From Alsobacter ponti (lineage in GTDB: Bacteria; Pseudomonadota; Alphaproteobacteria; Rhizobiales; Beijerinckiaceae), in NCBI RefSeq assembly GCF_024294805.1, contig NZ_JANCLU010000010.1, positions 105,914 to 169,913 on the forward strand: DNA of 64,000 nt. The letters run 5' to 3'. Shown piece by piece: positions 48,765 through 57,050 of this stretch; the first letter of the stretch is position 1; each line of letters starts with the position of its first letter. A model generated the notes under the pieces. It was not told where the DNA came from, ran no database searches, and saw nothing but the letters and a program-made list of their open reading frames with translations. A program made the translations under genes and the position numbers.

Positions 48765-49541
48765 TCAGCGCGCGTCGGCGAGATCCTCCACCGCCTGCAG
48801 GAAGGCGGCGATTCGCCGCGCGTTCTGCCCGAAGTCGTGCGTCGCCACGCGGGAGGCGGAGCGCACGTCGATCCGCGTTCCGGCGGCGGTCGGCCGCAGG
48901 CGAACCGTCACGTCCTCCGGAAAGCGCAGGGCGGGCGAGAAGTCGATCGCCTCCAGCCGGCCCGCGCCGATGCGTCCGCCGGGCGCGCTGCTCTCGATCA
49001 CCTGCCAGCCGCGCTGGTTGGCGGCCTTCAGCACGATGCCGAAGCTGTCCTGCGGCGTCAGGTCCAGCACGAGGGGCTGGATCTGCGGATAGGCCGAGCG
49101 CTGCGCGGCGCGCAGGCCGGCGGGGGCCTCGGGCGGCACGTGGCCGGACCGCATCTCCAGCGCGCGCCGCGAGCGCGAGAAGGACGGCGGGTCGGCGATG
49201 TCGGTGCTGACATCAGAGAGGCGCGGCAGGCGCAGCGCCTGCGCCGCCAGATAGCCCGGGTAGAGCGCCAGCAGCACCGCCAGGAACAGCCCGCCGAGCG
49301 CCTTGCCGAAGCCCGGCCGCCCCTCGCGCCAGATCGCCACGAAGGCGACGCCCGACAGCGCAACGGCGACGGCCGCCATCAGCAGGCCCGCGCCGAGCAC
49401 CGTCACGGCGGCGGCCGGCTCGATGCGCCCCAGCCGCGACAGCGCCGCCGCGATGCCCGTCACGACGAGCGCGAACACGGCGATTCGGCGGCTCCAAAGG
49501 GCGGCGAGAGAAGGCGGGCGGTCGACAACGAGGCGGCGCAT
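48765..49541 (-). CDS. DUF1499 membrane protein
   Basis: 258-aa protein with three predicted N-terminal membrane helices (about 15-100) and a C-terminal DUF1499 domain containing VEATDFSPALRFPEDVTVRLR-like and DVRSASRVATHDFGQNARRI segments. The function is unknown; the domain is widespread in proteobacteria and plastids. Start at 49541 is the first ATG and leaves 18 bases to the flanking sequence. Confidence 0.85.
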   Translation of the reverse strand: MRRLVVDRPPSLAALWSRRIAVFALVVTGIAAALSRLGRIEPAAAVTVLGAGLLMAAVAVALSGVAFVAIWREGRPGFGKALGGLFLAVLLALYPGYLAAQALRLPRLSDVSTDIADPPSFSRSRRALEMRSGHVPPEAPAGLRAAQRSAYPQIQPLVLDLTPQDSFGIVLKAANQRGWQVIESSAPGGRIGAGRLEAIDFSPALRFPEDVTVRLRPTAAGTRIDVRSASRVATHDFGQNARRIAAFLQAVEDLADAR

Positions 49542-49759
49542 GCGGACAGCCTAGACCAAGCGTCCGAAAGCGGGGCGAATTTTTCGCGACGCCCCGTCCG
49601 GATTGCGACAAGACGCCTCAGCGCGGAACCGGAGCCGGGGCTCGCGCGTCGGCGCGCGGTTCGGTCGCGGGCACGCCCCGGTTGCGGAGCCCGGCGCTCC
49701 CGGCATAGCCTTGGCCGGACCTGAAGCCACTCGACACGGGCCGGCGGGAGCGCGCGCCG

Positions 49760-50215
49760 ATGACAATCGATCCGCAAGCAAGCGTGCTGCGCACATGGTT
49801 TCGCTTCCTGCGCCTGCACCGGCGGATCACGGCCCGGGCGGCGCAGGAGTTCCGCGAACTCGGCCTGTCGATCCCGCAGTTCGACGTGCTCTCCACCCTG
49901 TCCGAGCAAGAGGGCCTGAGCCAGCAGGAACTCGCCGAGCGGCTCTACGTCACCAAGGGCAACGTCTCCGGGCTGATCGACCGCATGGCCGCGCAGAAGC
50001 TCGTCGAGCGCCGCGCCATCCCGGGCGACCGGCGCTCCAACGCGCTCTACCTGACGCCGGAGGGCCGCGCCCTCACCGAGAAGGGGCTGGCCTTGCAGCG
50101 CCGGCTGGTCGGCGCGACTCTGGGCGGGCTGGAGCCGGGGGAGGTCGAGGCGCTGGACGTTCTGCTGGTCGCCTGGCGCGACCGGGTGCGCGCCCTCTCG
50201 GGGCCGGAGGCCTGA
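49760..50215 (+). CDS. MarR family transcriptional regulator
   Basis: 151-aa winged-helix repressor. FRELGLSIPQFDVLSTLSEQEGLSQQELAERLYVTKGNVSGLIDRM covers the HTH, and the wing RRAIPGDRRSNALYLTPEGR is well conserved. Residues 1-30 and 120-151 form the dimer helices. No cysteine sensor is obvious. Possible targets are the flanking genes, which it is not cotranscribed with. Confidence 0.93.
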   Translation: MTIDPQASVLRTWFRFLRLHRRITARAAQEFRELGLSIPQFDVLSTLSEQEGLSQQELAERLYVTKGNVSGLIDRMAAQKLVERRAIPGDRRSNALYLTPEGRALTEKGLALQRRLVGATLGGLEPGEVEALDVLLVAWRDRVRALSGPEA

Positions 50216-50222
50216 GCCGGGC

Positions 50223-50966
50223 TCAGCCGGCCCGCCGCTCCGTCTCGGCGCGCGCGCCGAGGCCGCGCAGGAACGCCGGCAGTTGCGCGATGGATTCCAC
50301 CACGTAGTCGGCGTGCGGCTCCAGCTCGTCCCGCGGCGCCGGTCCGGTGAGCACGGCGATGGACACCGCGCCGGCGGCGCGCGCGGCGTGCAGATCGTGC
50401 GTGCTGTCGCCGATCAGCGCCACCTCGGCGGGCGACGCGCCGATGGCGCGGGCGAAGCCCAGCACCATGCCGGGCTCGGGCTTCCCGCCGTGGCCGCTGT
50501 CGTAGCCGACGACGTAGTCGAGATGCGGCGCGAGGCCCATCGCCTCCGCCTGCACCAGCGCGGACGCCTCGGCGTCGTTGGTGGCGATGCCGAGCCGGTA
50601 GCCGTCTTGCGCCAGCTCAGCCAGCACCGCCAGGGGTTCGCCGATGGGCGAGAGCTTTTGCAGGCCCCAGTGCTTGAACAGGTCGTCCATCTCGGCGTGC
50701 AGCTCCGCGCCGTTTTCGCGGCCCAGCACTTGCGCCCACAGCGCGCCGTAGCTCTGCGACGAGCCCGCCACGAGGGGCGACGTGCGCAGGAAGCGGCGCT
50801 CCTCGATGATGAAGTGGTTGGCCTCCGCCAGCGCGCGGAACCGCGCCTCGTCCCCCTGCGCCATGATGCGCATGACCTCGTAGGCCGCGGGTCCCCACGT
50901 CCTGTCGAAATCGATCAGCGTCCCGTCCTTGTCGAACAGAAGACCCTTGAGGGCTGGGGCGGGCAT
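50223..50966 (-). CDS. HAD family hydrolase, phosphoglycolate phosphatase-like
   Basis: 247-aa haloacid dehalogenase-type phosphatase. Nucleophile D12 and D14 in LLFDKDGTLIDF, motif II TND, and motif IV GDSTHDLHAARAAG are present, with a helical cap between. The substrate is uncertain; phosphoglycolate from DNA repair is the usual guess. ATG 50966 is chosen; upstream the frame is featureless. Convergent with marR, stops 7 bases apart. Confidence 0.9.
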   Translation of the reverse strand: MPAPALKGLLFDKDGTLIDFDRTWGPAAYEVMRIMAQGDEARFRALAEANHFIIEERRFLRTSPLVAGSSQSYGALWAQVLGRENGAELHAEMDDLFKHWGLQKLSPIGEPLAVLAELAQDGYRLGIATNDAEASALVQAEAMGLAPHLDYVVGYDSGHGGKPEPGMVLGFARAIGASPAEVALIGDSTHDLHAARAAGAVSIAVLTGPAPRDELEPHADYVVESIAQLPAFLRGLGARAETERRAG

Positions 50967-51051
50967 GGCGGGCTCCGGTTGCGGTCGCCCACCCTTAGCG
51001 CGACCGGCCCGGCAAGGCGAGCGGTCGAGGGCGGGGCGGACCCCGCCCGGC

Positions 51052-51237
51052 TCAGCGGCCGCTGCCGAAGGAGGTCGGTCCGTAATCGTTGTAATACTCG
51101 TCGTTCTGGAAGCCGCCGCCATTGGCCGGCCGCGAGGTCTGCACGCAGGCGGCCACCGTCGCGGCGATCGCCAGGCCCGCGCCGATGCGCGCCGCCATCT
51201 TGGCCCAGGTCCGCGCCTTCGCGCCTACGCTCCGCAT
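51052..51237 (-). CDS. small predicted lipoprotein
   Basis: 61-aa protein with a basic start, a hydrophobic segment (about 14-29) and a possible lipobox (TVAAC, C31), followed by a short Asn/Tyr/Gly-rich tail (NDEYYNDYGPTSFGSG). RBS GGAGC lies 8 bases upstream of ATG 51237. Lipidation would leave a mature peptide of 31 residues. Function unknown. Confidence 0.65.
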   Translation of the reverse strand: MRSVGAKARTWAKMAARIGAGLAIAATVAACVQTSRPANGGGFQNDEYYNDYGPTSFGSGR

Positions 51238-51442
51238 GATCGTGCTCCGTTTCGGAAGGCGCTCCGAGGGTTGCGCAACTTCCAGTTTTGTCCGGCCTTT
51301 GGTTGCAGGATCGGTTGAAACCGTCAAGACCGTGATTGACCGGATGCGCCCGGCGATGTGGCCGGCGCGGCGCACGGCGATGTGATGGTCGGCGCGACCG
51401 GGCCGTGGCAGACTGGTCCGCCACCATCTGGGAGGACCCGCG

Positions 51443-52084
51443 ATGTCGACGCCGATCGTCTACGGACCCGATTACAGCACCTATGTGCGGACCGTGCGCA
51501 TGGTGTTCGCCGAGAAGCCGGCCGACTACCGGCTGGAGCCCGTCGACCTCCTGTCGGGGCAGGGGCGGCAGTCGGCCCATCTCGGCCGCCATCCCTTCGG
51601 CAAGGTGCCGGCGTTCGAGCACGACGGCTTCGCCTTCTACGAGACCAGCGCCATCGCGCGCTACGTGGACCAGGTCTTTCCCGGCCGCCGGCTGCAGCCG
51701 GCCGACGCCCGCCAGGCCGCGCGCATGAACTGGGCCATCGGCCTGCTCGATTCCTACGGCTACGGCGCGATCGTCGGCAAGATCGTGTGGCAGCGGCTGA
51801 TCACGCCCATGACGGGCGGAACCTGTGACGAGTCCATCGTCGAAGCCGCGAGGCCCACAGCCGCCACCTGCCTCGCGGAACTGGACCGCATCAAGGGCTC
51901 GGACCCGTGGCTCGCCGGCGGCGACCTGACGCTCGCCGACCTCTGGCTCGCGCCGATCATGGCCTATTTCTCGATGACGCCCGACTTCGCGCGGATGATG
52001 GAGCCATGCCCCGGCCTGCGCGCGTGGTGGGACACCATGGCCCAGCGGCCCTCGCTGGCGTCCACGCAGCCCCGCCTGGGCTGA
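51443..52084 (+). CDS. glutathione S-transferase family protein
   Basis: 213-aa two-domain GST. The N-terminal thioredoxin-like domain has PIVYGPDYSTYVRT in place of the usual active-site Ser/Cys/Tyr loop and the FGKVPAFEHDGFAFYETSAIARYVD glutathione-binding region. The C-terminal helical domain has the ADLWLAPIMAYF segment. The catalytic residue is a serine or tyrosine in the first loop (S11/T12/Y13). Substrate unknown. It precedes tRNA-Gln. Confidence 0.93.
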   Translation: MSTPIVYGPDYSTYVRTVRMVFAEKPADYRLEPVDLLSGQGRQSAHLGRHPFGKVPAFEHDGFAFYETSAIARYVDQVFPGRRLQPADARQAARMNWAIGLLDSYGYGAIVGKIVWQRLITPMTGGTCDESIVEAARPTAATCLAELDRIKGSDPWLAGGDLTLADLWLAPIMAYFSMTPDFARMMEPCPGLRAWWDTMAQRPSLASTQPRLG

Positions 52085-52311
52085 CGCGCCGGCGCTCGCT
52101 GCGGGAGCGACCTCCCGCCCGCCGGGCCGGCGGGTCGCCGCGCGGTTCGTCATCGAAGGCCGGCTTGCCGAAGGGAAGGGCGGAGCCGGCTCGAGCCCGT
52201 CGATCGTGTGTAAGGCCAGGGACGGAAATGGCCGGTGGATGCCCGCGTCGGGGCTGTTGCGCCGCCGCCGGGCATTCCCTATTTTGCGCCGCGACGGCGC
52301 GCCGTCGACAC

Positions 52312-52386
52312 TGGGGCGTCGCCAAGTGGTAAGGCAGCGGATTTTGATTCCGCCATACGGAGGTTCGAATCCTCCCGCCCCAGCCA
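52312..52386 (+). tRNA. tRNA-Gln (anticodon TTG)
   Basis: 75-nt cloverleaf: acceptor TGGGGCG/CGCCCCA, D-arm GCCAAGTGGTAAGGC, anticodon stem GCGGA/TCCGC with loop TTTTGAT (anticodon TTG, reading CAA), T-arm GGTTCGAATCC, G73 and encoded CCA. The AT-rich acquired segment begins directly after it. Confidence 0.97.
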
Positions 52387-52569
52387 AAACCTGAACAAGA
52401 GCGCAAGTTAAAGAACTTGATGATCTCACATATGCGCGCTCGCAGTTCCGATTCCAGATCGCCAGCACGCCAATACGTGTCTATCAAGCTCTATAGACGA
52501 TTATGCCGAGATGGGGGCGTACTCCGACGGTTGAGGCTGGTTGTTCATTCGTCAGAAGGCTCCTAACTA
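52387..52569. other. gap between tRNA-Gln and the acquired gene pair
   Basis: Lower-GC stretch with a 6-bp inverted repeat GTCTAT/ATAGAC (52479-52498), a GATTC site and no gene. It is probably the left end of the inserted segment; no integrase fragment is legible. Confidence 0.4.
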
Positions 52570-52932
52570 TTAGAATGGCAGATCGTCGTCGAGTTCTTTC
52601 AACACTTCGTCGAGAACAGCATCTGATCCCATTGCCCTGCGTCGGGCCAGTTCATGTATGTCCTCCATCAAGCGATAGTAGGAACCATTTTCCTCGAATA
52701 TATCGTCATCTGTGAAACTATCAACAACGACTCCCTCATTATTGATAATTTGCATGGTGTAGTCCATTACGTCTTCTAGTCTAGAGTTGTCGGAAGATAT
52801 TATTCTCACGGAACTATTTGAGAAGGCTACTTGAAACGCATTTATCGCGGCAGTTTCTTCCCACGCCAAACTACCTTCTACCGTTTTTCTGTGGAGGGCC
52901 TTCACAAGTCGCTTCTGCTTTTCCATGTTCAC
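52570..52932 (-). CDS. 120-aa hypothetical protein of the AT-rich island (second gene of pair)
   Basis: Small acidic cytoplasmic protein with a helical head (KQKRLVKALHRKTVEG, then LAWEET), a beta-prone middle with SVRIISSD and YTMQIINNEGVVVDSF, and an acidic tail ending LKELDDDLPF. GTG at 52932 overlaps the upstream stop (GTGA), and an RBS (GGGGTGA) stands about 6 bases before it; an ATG at 52926 is also possible. I do not recognise the family with certainty. Its GC content is well below the window average, so it is likely acquired. Cotranscribed and translationally coupled with the membrane-protein gene. Confidence 0.75.
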   Translation of the reverse strand: MNMEKQKRLVKALHRKTVEGSLAWEETAAINAFQVAFSNSSVRIISSDNSRLEDVMDYTMQIINNEGVVVDSFTDDDIFEENGSYYRLMEDIHELARRRAMGSDAVLDEVLKELDDDLPF

Positions 52933-53450
52933 GGCAGATCACCCCACTTCAACTTTATTTCTTCGAGCATCGCAGTAAGGCGATCTATGTCGCCGGACAC
53001 TATTTTATTGAACTTAACAGAATCTAGGGACGCAGTAGTCTTTAGTCCGCGCTCGACTTTGCTCTCAATGTCGAGAAGATTGCTGATGGTCGACTGTATC
53101 GCGCTCTTTCCTTCTTCGCTAAGGTGTTGGTTTGCTGCTCGTAACCCAACAAGAACTTTCCTTAGTTCACTGTATTTGTCCGGGAGTATCAGCCAGTGCT
53201 CCGTCCGATGAATTCGTTTTACCTCCTCCAACGACGAGATTACGCTAGAAAAACTTGAAACTGTCTCAAATAATTTTATATTGTTCCGAGTCTGAATTGA
53301 TGCCTGCGCAGCCATCTCTGCGGCAGTACGTGAGCGTCTTACCCCTATAAATGTTACAATGAACCCTATGACAGAAATGAACACGCCAGCTATGCTCGCT
53401 AGATCGCCCAGTCGTTGCTCAGCAATAAAGGTGAGGATCTGCCCGTACAT
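52929..53450 (-). CDS. 173-aa hypothetical membrane-anchored coiled-coil protein (first gene of pair)
   Basis: A short N-terminal segment is followed by one membrane helix (about 19-38, AGVFISVIGFIVTFIGV), then a positively charged RRSR and a long, mostly helical cytoplasmic part with heptad-like stretches (about 40-165). Topology is probably N-out/C-in by positive-inside. No catalytic motif is visible. It is followed with a GTGA overlap by the 120-aa gene. GC content is about 40-45 % by inspection of individual lines, unlike its neighbours, consistent with transfer. Function unknown. Confidence 0.75.
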   Translation of the reverse strand: MYGQILTFIAEQRLGDLASIAGVFISVIGFIVTFIGVRRSRTAAEMAAQASIQTRNNIKLFETVSSFSSVISSLEEVKRIHRTEHWLILPDKYSELRKVLVGLRAANQHLSEEGKSAIQSTISNLLDIESKVERGLKTTASLDSVKFNKIVSGDIDRLTAMLEEIKLKWGDLP

Positions 53451-53904
53451 GCTCGTTTCGTCGGAATACAGTTGAATTTACAAAAAAAGTTTGGGCGCAC
53501 AGAGGCTGTTTCTATTTCTGCTCTTGCAGATCGACAGTGTGGCATGATGCCTCATGTTCGAACTTATGACGTGCTCACCCACCTAGACGTAACATTAATT
53601 ACTATACCAGCACATCTAAATCTTCCCACCGCATTTCGCGCCCCATCTGTCAGAGGATGCCCACGCCTCCTTCAACGTGGCAAGCGACCTGCATAAGTGA
53701 TCATAGATGCCGGGTAGCTTCCTAGGCGACCTTATCAAATGTGCTGGCGACTCTGCTAGATGTCGCGCCACTGCAATCGATAGCCGTTTCGCCCCTTATC
53801 GACTGCGAGCGAGTGATGCGCGGGGCCGAATCGGTGGGAGTTCGTACCTGTGTTTGAAGATGAAGTCCTGGTCCGGCGAGACCGGCGAGGCACCCCTCCG
53901 CTTG
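53451..53904. other. right part of the AT-rich island, no clear gene
   Basis: Low-GC sequence up to about 53800, then a rapid return to the genome composition. It has a short A-rich stretch (53480-53487) that may be part of the promoter for the gene pair on the minus strand. Open frames here are short, lack an RBS and show no family features. Confidence 0.4.
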
Positions 53905-54420
53905 ACAAAGGTCCGGAACGGCGTCGCGCCGGACGGCTCGGCCTCGCTGCTCGACGCGGTTAGCCGCGCGGCGGAAGTCGTGAACTCGCCGCACTACCCC
54001 ATGCCGTGCTCGGTCATCGCGCCCACCAAGGAGGAGCGCGACAGCATCCTGAGCCAGCGTCACGTCCGGCTGGTGGTCGACCTCGCGCGATCGGCTGAAG
54101 TCACCTTCGTCAGCATCGGCTCGATGGCGGAGGACGCGCCGCTGGTTCGCGACGCCTTCGCCACCCTGGCCGAGGTGCGCGCGATGATCGCCGCCGGGTC
54201 CGCCGGCGAATTCACCGGCTGGGCCTAAAGACGACGGGGAGTTCATCAAAGGCCTCACCAACGACCGCGTCCTCGGCGGACAGCCCGTGCGGGACTCCGG
54301 GAAGCGCGTGATCGGGGTCTCAATGGAGGCCGGCCGCCTGCGGGCCATCCGCGGCGCGATCCGCGGCCGACTGACCAACTCCCCCGTCACCGCCTCCGCG
54401 TTGGCGCCGCGCCTGCTGGG
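53905..54420 (+). pseudogene. remnant of SorC-family sugar-binding regulator
   Basis: Resembles the C-terminal effector-binding domain of SorC-type regulators. SVIAPTKEERDSIL, HVRLVVDLARSAEVTFVSIGSM and LAEVRAMIAAGSAGEFTGWA are in one frame; after a stop at about 54226-54228 the match continues in another frame with DDGEFIKGLTNDRVLGG, SGKRVIGVSMEAGRLRAI and RGRLTNSPVT. The N-terminal HTH half is missing and there is at least one frameshift, so it is broken. Its end overlaps the 3' end of the sensor kinase gene on the other strand, suggesting that a deletion or insertion joined unrelated sequences. Confidence 0.6.
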
Positions 54421-55757
54421 CCAGGCTCGGCGAGGGAGACGCGGGCTTCGAAGCCGTCGGGCCGGTCGGTCGCCGGGGAGTGCAGCGTCAGGCGGGCGCG
54501 GGCGCCGCGCGCGATGGCGTCGGCGATGGCGAGGCCGAGGCCGGAGCCCCGGGCCGAGGTCGGCCCCCGCTCGAACGGCTTGGTGAGCGAGGCGAGGCGG
54601 TCGGCGGGCACGACCGGGCCCGCGCTGACCACGCGCAGCACGCCGTCCGAAGCCAGCGAGACGCGGACCGGCTCGTCCGGCGCGCCGTGGCGCGCGCCGT
54701 TCTCGACGAGGTTGCGCACCAGGATCGATAGCGCGTCGGGATCGAGGCGGGTGAGCACCGGCGCATCCGGCAGCTCCAGCATGAGGCGGTCGCCGAGACC
54801 GGTGGAGCGGCGCAAATCGTCGGCGATCACGCGCAGGACGGGGACGCAGTCGGCCGGCTGTTCGGTGAGCAGCCTCCCGCCTTCGGCGCGCGCCAGCTGC
54901 ATCAGCTTCTCGGCGAGACGCGCCAGCCGGCGCATCGTGTCCTCGACCTGCAAGGCGCGCTCGCGCGTCGCGTCGTCATGGGTCTCGGCCAGCAGGCGCT
55001 GCGTCTGCGCCAGGGCGGCGGCGATGGGCGTGCGCAACTCGTGCGCGCTGCGGGCGGCGAAGTTGCGCTCCGCGTCGAGCGCGCGGCGCAGGCGCTCCAT
55101 CAGCTGGTCGATCGCCGCGGCGATGGGCTCGATTTCGGTCGGCAGGCCGTCCGCGCCGAGCGGGCGCAGGTCGCCGCCGCCGCGCGTCTCGATCTCGGCG
55201 CACAGGCCGCGCACGGGGGCCATGCTGGCGCGCACGAGCAGCCATGCGCCGACGAAGCCGAGCGGCACGAGCACGAGGAGCAGCGGCATGGCGAGCGCCC
55301 GCGCCGCCTGCGCCACCGCGTGCCGCCGCCCTTCCAGCGGCTCCGCCATGACGATGGTGAGCGAACCCTGCAAGGCGGTCTCGGCGTAGTAGCGGGCGGC
55401 GTGGGTGGACGAGAAGCCGAGCGGCGGATGGTCGGGGAAGTCCGCGGCGTCCGCGTCGTGCGATTGCAGCACCGTGCGTCCGGCCTCGTCGCGCACCACG
55501 TAGGCGACGCGCTCGCGGTGCGGCTCCGCCGAGGCGACGCGCTGCGCGCCGCCTTCGCCCCGGTCGATGATCTCCATCACCGCGAGCGGCAGGATGCGCT
55601 GGGCGGTCTCCTGCAGGGCGCTGTCGAACACCTCGTCCATCCGCCGGCGCAGCGCCTCGAGCGCCGCCACGCTGGCGGCGATCCACAGCAAGGCGAGCCC
55701 CAGGCACAGGCCGAGCGCGAGCCGGCCCTGGATCGAGCGCGGGAGGGGGATCCTCAT
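54387..55757 (-). CDS. sensor histidine kinase (OmpR-partner type)
   Basis: 456-aa inner-membrane kinase. Membrane helices at about 10-33 and 149-168 enclose a short periplasmic sensor, then HAMP-like segment, phosphoacceptor H239 in SAHELRTPIAAAL, and the ATP-binding domain with NLVENGARHG and GSGLGLAIADAIARG. ATG 55757 overlaps the regulator stop by 4 bases. The last 12 residues (PGPAGAAPTRRR) look unlike family ends and overlap the SorC remnant. Signal unknown; the adjacent operon suggests iron, haem or redox. Confidence 0.93.
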   Translation of the reverse strand: MRIPLPRSIQGRLALGLCLGLALLWIAASVAALEALRRRMDEVFDSALQETAQRILPLAVMEIIDRGEGGAQRVASAEPHRERVAYVVRDEAGRTVLQSHDADAADFPDHPPLGFSSTHAARYYAETALQGSLTIVMAEPLEGRRHAVAQAARALAMPLLLVLVPLGFVGAWLLVRASMAPVRGLCAEIETRGGGDLRPLGADGLPTEIEPIAAAIDQLMERLRRALDAERNFAARSAHELRTPIAAALAQTQRLLAETHDDATRERALQVEDTMRRLARLAEKLMQLARAEGGRLLTEQPADCVPVLRVIADDLRRSTGLGDRLMLELPDAPVLTRLDPDALSILVRNLVENGARHGAPDEPVRVSLASDGVLRVVSAGPVVPADRLASLTKPFERGPTSARGSGLGLAIADAIARGARARLTLHSPATDRPDGFEARVSLAEPGPAGAAPTRRR

Positions 55758-56413
55758 GGCGAGGCCAGCCGGTAGCCGAGCCCGCGCACCGTCTCCAGCA
55801 CGTCCGCGCCGAGCTTCTTGCGCAGCCGGCTGACATGCGCCTCGATGGCGTTGCTGTCGACCTCCTGCTCGAAGGAATAGAGCCGTTCCTCGAGCTGCGC
55901 CTTCGACAGGATCGCGCCCTTGCGCTGCACGAAGGCCTCGAACAGCGACCACTCCCGCGCCGTCAGCGGCACGTCGACGCCGGCCCGGCGCACGCTGCGC
56001 GCCGCGAGGTCGACGGTGAGATCGCCGATGCGCACCAGCGGATTCGGGTTGCCGTGGTAGCGCCGCGACACCGCGCCGACCCGCGCCGACAGCTCCGACA
56101 GGTCGAACGGCTTGACGAGGTAGTCGTCGGCCCCCGCGTTGAGGCCGGCGATGCGGTCGGAGATCTGGTCCAGCGCCGTGAGGATGACCACCGGCGTGGT
56201 GTCGCCGGCCTTGCGTAGGGCGCGCAGAAAATCGAGGCCGCGCCCGTCGGGGAGCATCAGGTCGAGCAGCACCAGCTCGTAGGGGGCGAGGCCGAGATGG
56301 TCGCGCGCCGCGTCGAGCCGCGTCGCCCAGTCCACCGAGTGCCCGTCCGCCACGATCTGGTCGCGGACGGCCGCCCCCAGCGCCGTGTCGTCTTCGATCA
56401 GCAAGATGCGCAT
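55754..56413 (-). CDS. OmpR/PhoB family response regulator
   Basis: 219-aa regulator with a receiver domain (D8, D9, phosphoacceptor D51 in LVLLDLMLPDG, K101 region in YLVKPF) and a C-terminal winged helix ending TVRGLGYRLASP. Closest in style to QseB/TctD/PmrA regulators. First gene of the two-component operon; divergent from the PepSY gene, with repeated hexamers between. Confidence 0.95.
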   Translation of the reverse strand: MRILLIEDDTALGAAVRDQIVADGHSVDWATRLDAARDHLGLAPYELVLLDLMLPDGRGLDFLRALRKAGDTTPVVILTALDQISDRIAGLNAGADDYLVKPFDLSELSARVGAVSRRYHGNPNPLVRIGDLTVDLAARSVRRAGVDVPLTAREWSLFEAFVQRKGAILSKAQLEERLYSFEQEVDSNAIEAHVSRLRKKLGADVLETVRGLGYRLASP

Positions 56414-56429
56414 TCGCCACCCTTCGCGC

Positions 56430-56498
56430 CGTCAGGCTGCGCCCCGGGGCTGACGGCAGCCTGACGACGATTGTGGTCCGGCGTCAGGGCCGCGTCAG
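56430..56498. promoter_or_regulatory. array of five CGTCAG/CTGACG hexamers in divergent promoter
   Basis: CGTCAG at 56430, CTGACG at 56450 and 56461, CGTCAG at 56482 and 56493. The two internal pairs are direct repeats with 11-base spacing, the pitch of OmpR/PhoB tandem half-sites, one pair in each orientation. The region lies between the response-regulator start (56413) and the PepSY start (56544), so the regulator could act on both sides. Confidence 0.7.
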
Positions 56499-56543
56499 CT
56501 TGGCGGTCCAGTCTGTCGCCGTCACACAAACCGGAGCTGCGCC

Positions 56544-57014
56544 ATGAAGGCAAGAACACTGATCGCGACGACGGGCCTCCTGGGCGTCGGAATCGCCGGC
56601 GCGGCGCTCGCCGACGAGCGCTGCAACGTCCGCATCGCCGACTGGCGTCCCCGCAGCGCGCTCGTGCAGATGGCCGAGACGATGGGCTGGACGGTGCAGC
56701 GGATCAAGACGGACGACGGCTGCTACGCCATCCAGGCCGTCGACCGCGAAGGCCGCGAGATCCGCGCCAAGGTCGACCCCGCCAGCCTGGCCGTGCTGTC
56801 GACGCGGCAGATGCGCGAGCGCCACGGGGACGGCGACGACGACGAGCGCGGCGAGCGCACCCGTGGCCGCCGCGAGCATGGTGACCGCGCCGAGCGCGGC
56901 GAGGGCGGCGAGCGCCGGGGCGGTCCCGCCGCCGCGGCCGCGCCCGAGGACCCCAATGCGCCGCCGCCCGCCAACGGCCTGATGAAGTCGCGCCCCAAGG
57001 CGCAGGTCCAGTAG
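56544..57014 (+). CDS. exported PepSY-domain protein
   Basis: 156-aa protein with a signal peptide (about 1-23, ending GAALA). The following PepSY-like domain (about 25-90, with WTVQRIKTDDGCYAIQAVDREGREIRAKVDP) has the typical strand pattern. A strongly charged Arg/Glu/Gly low-complexity region (about 95-128) and a Pro/Ala tail follow. PepSY domains are found near two-component systems that sense metals and in membrane reductases. First gene of the operon with DUF2271, reductase and ApbE. Confidence 0.88.
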   Translation: MKARTLIATTGLLGVGIAGAALADERCNVRIADWRPRSALVQMAETMGWTVQRIKTDDGCYAIQAVDREGREIRAKVDPASLAVLSTRQMRERHGDGDDDERGERTRGRREHGDRAERGEGGERRGGPAAAAAPEDPNAPPPANGLMKSRPKAQVQ

Positions 57015-57050
57015 GCCGCCCCCGACAATACAAACAGCAAGGACACCGCC

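Noticed and set aside
53415-53696. 93-codon open frame on the plus strand in the island
   Set aside because: No RBS, no hydrophobic or domain feature, overlaps the start of the membrane-protein gene on the other strand.
53707-54228. 173-codon open frame read as an intact gene
   Set aside because: Only its second half resembles SorC regulators and the similarity continues in another frame after its stop, so it is annotated as a pseudogene.
52312-54420. Attachment-site duplicate of the tRNA-Gln 3' end bounding the island
   Set aside because: I looked for a repeat of the T-arm/acceptor sequence in 53450-54400 and found none, so no att sites are claimed.
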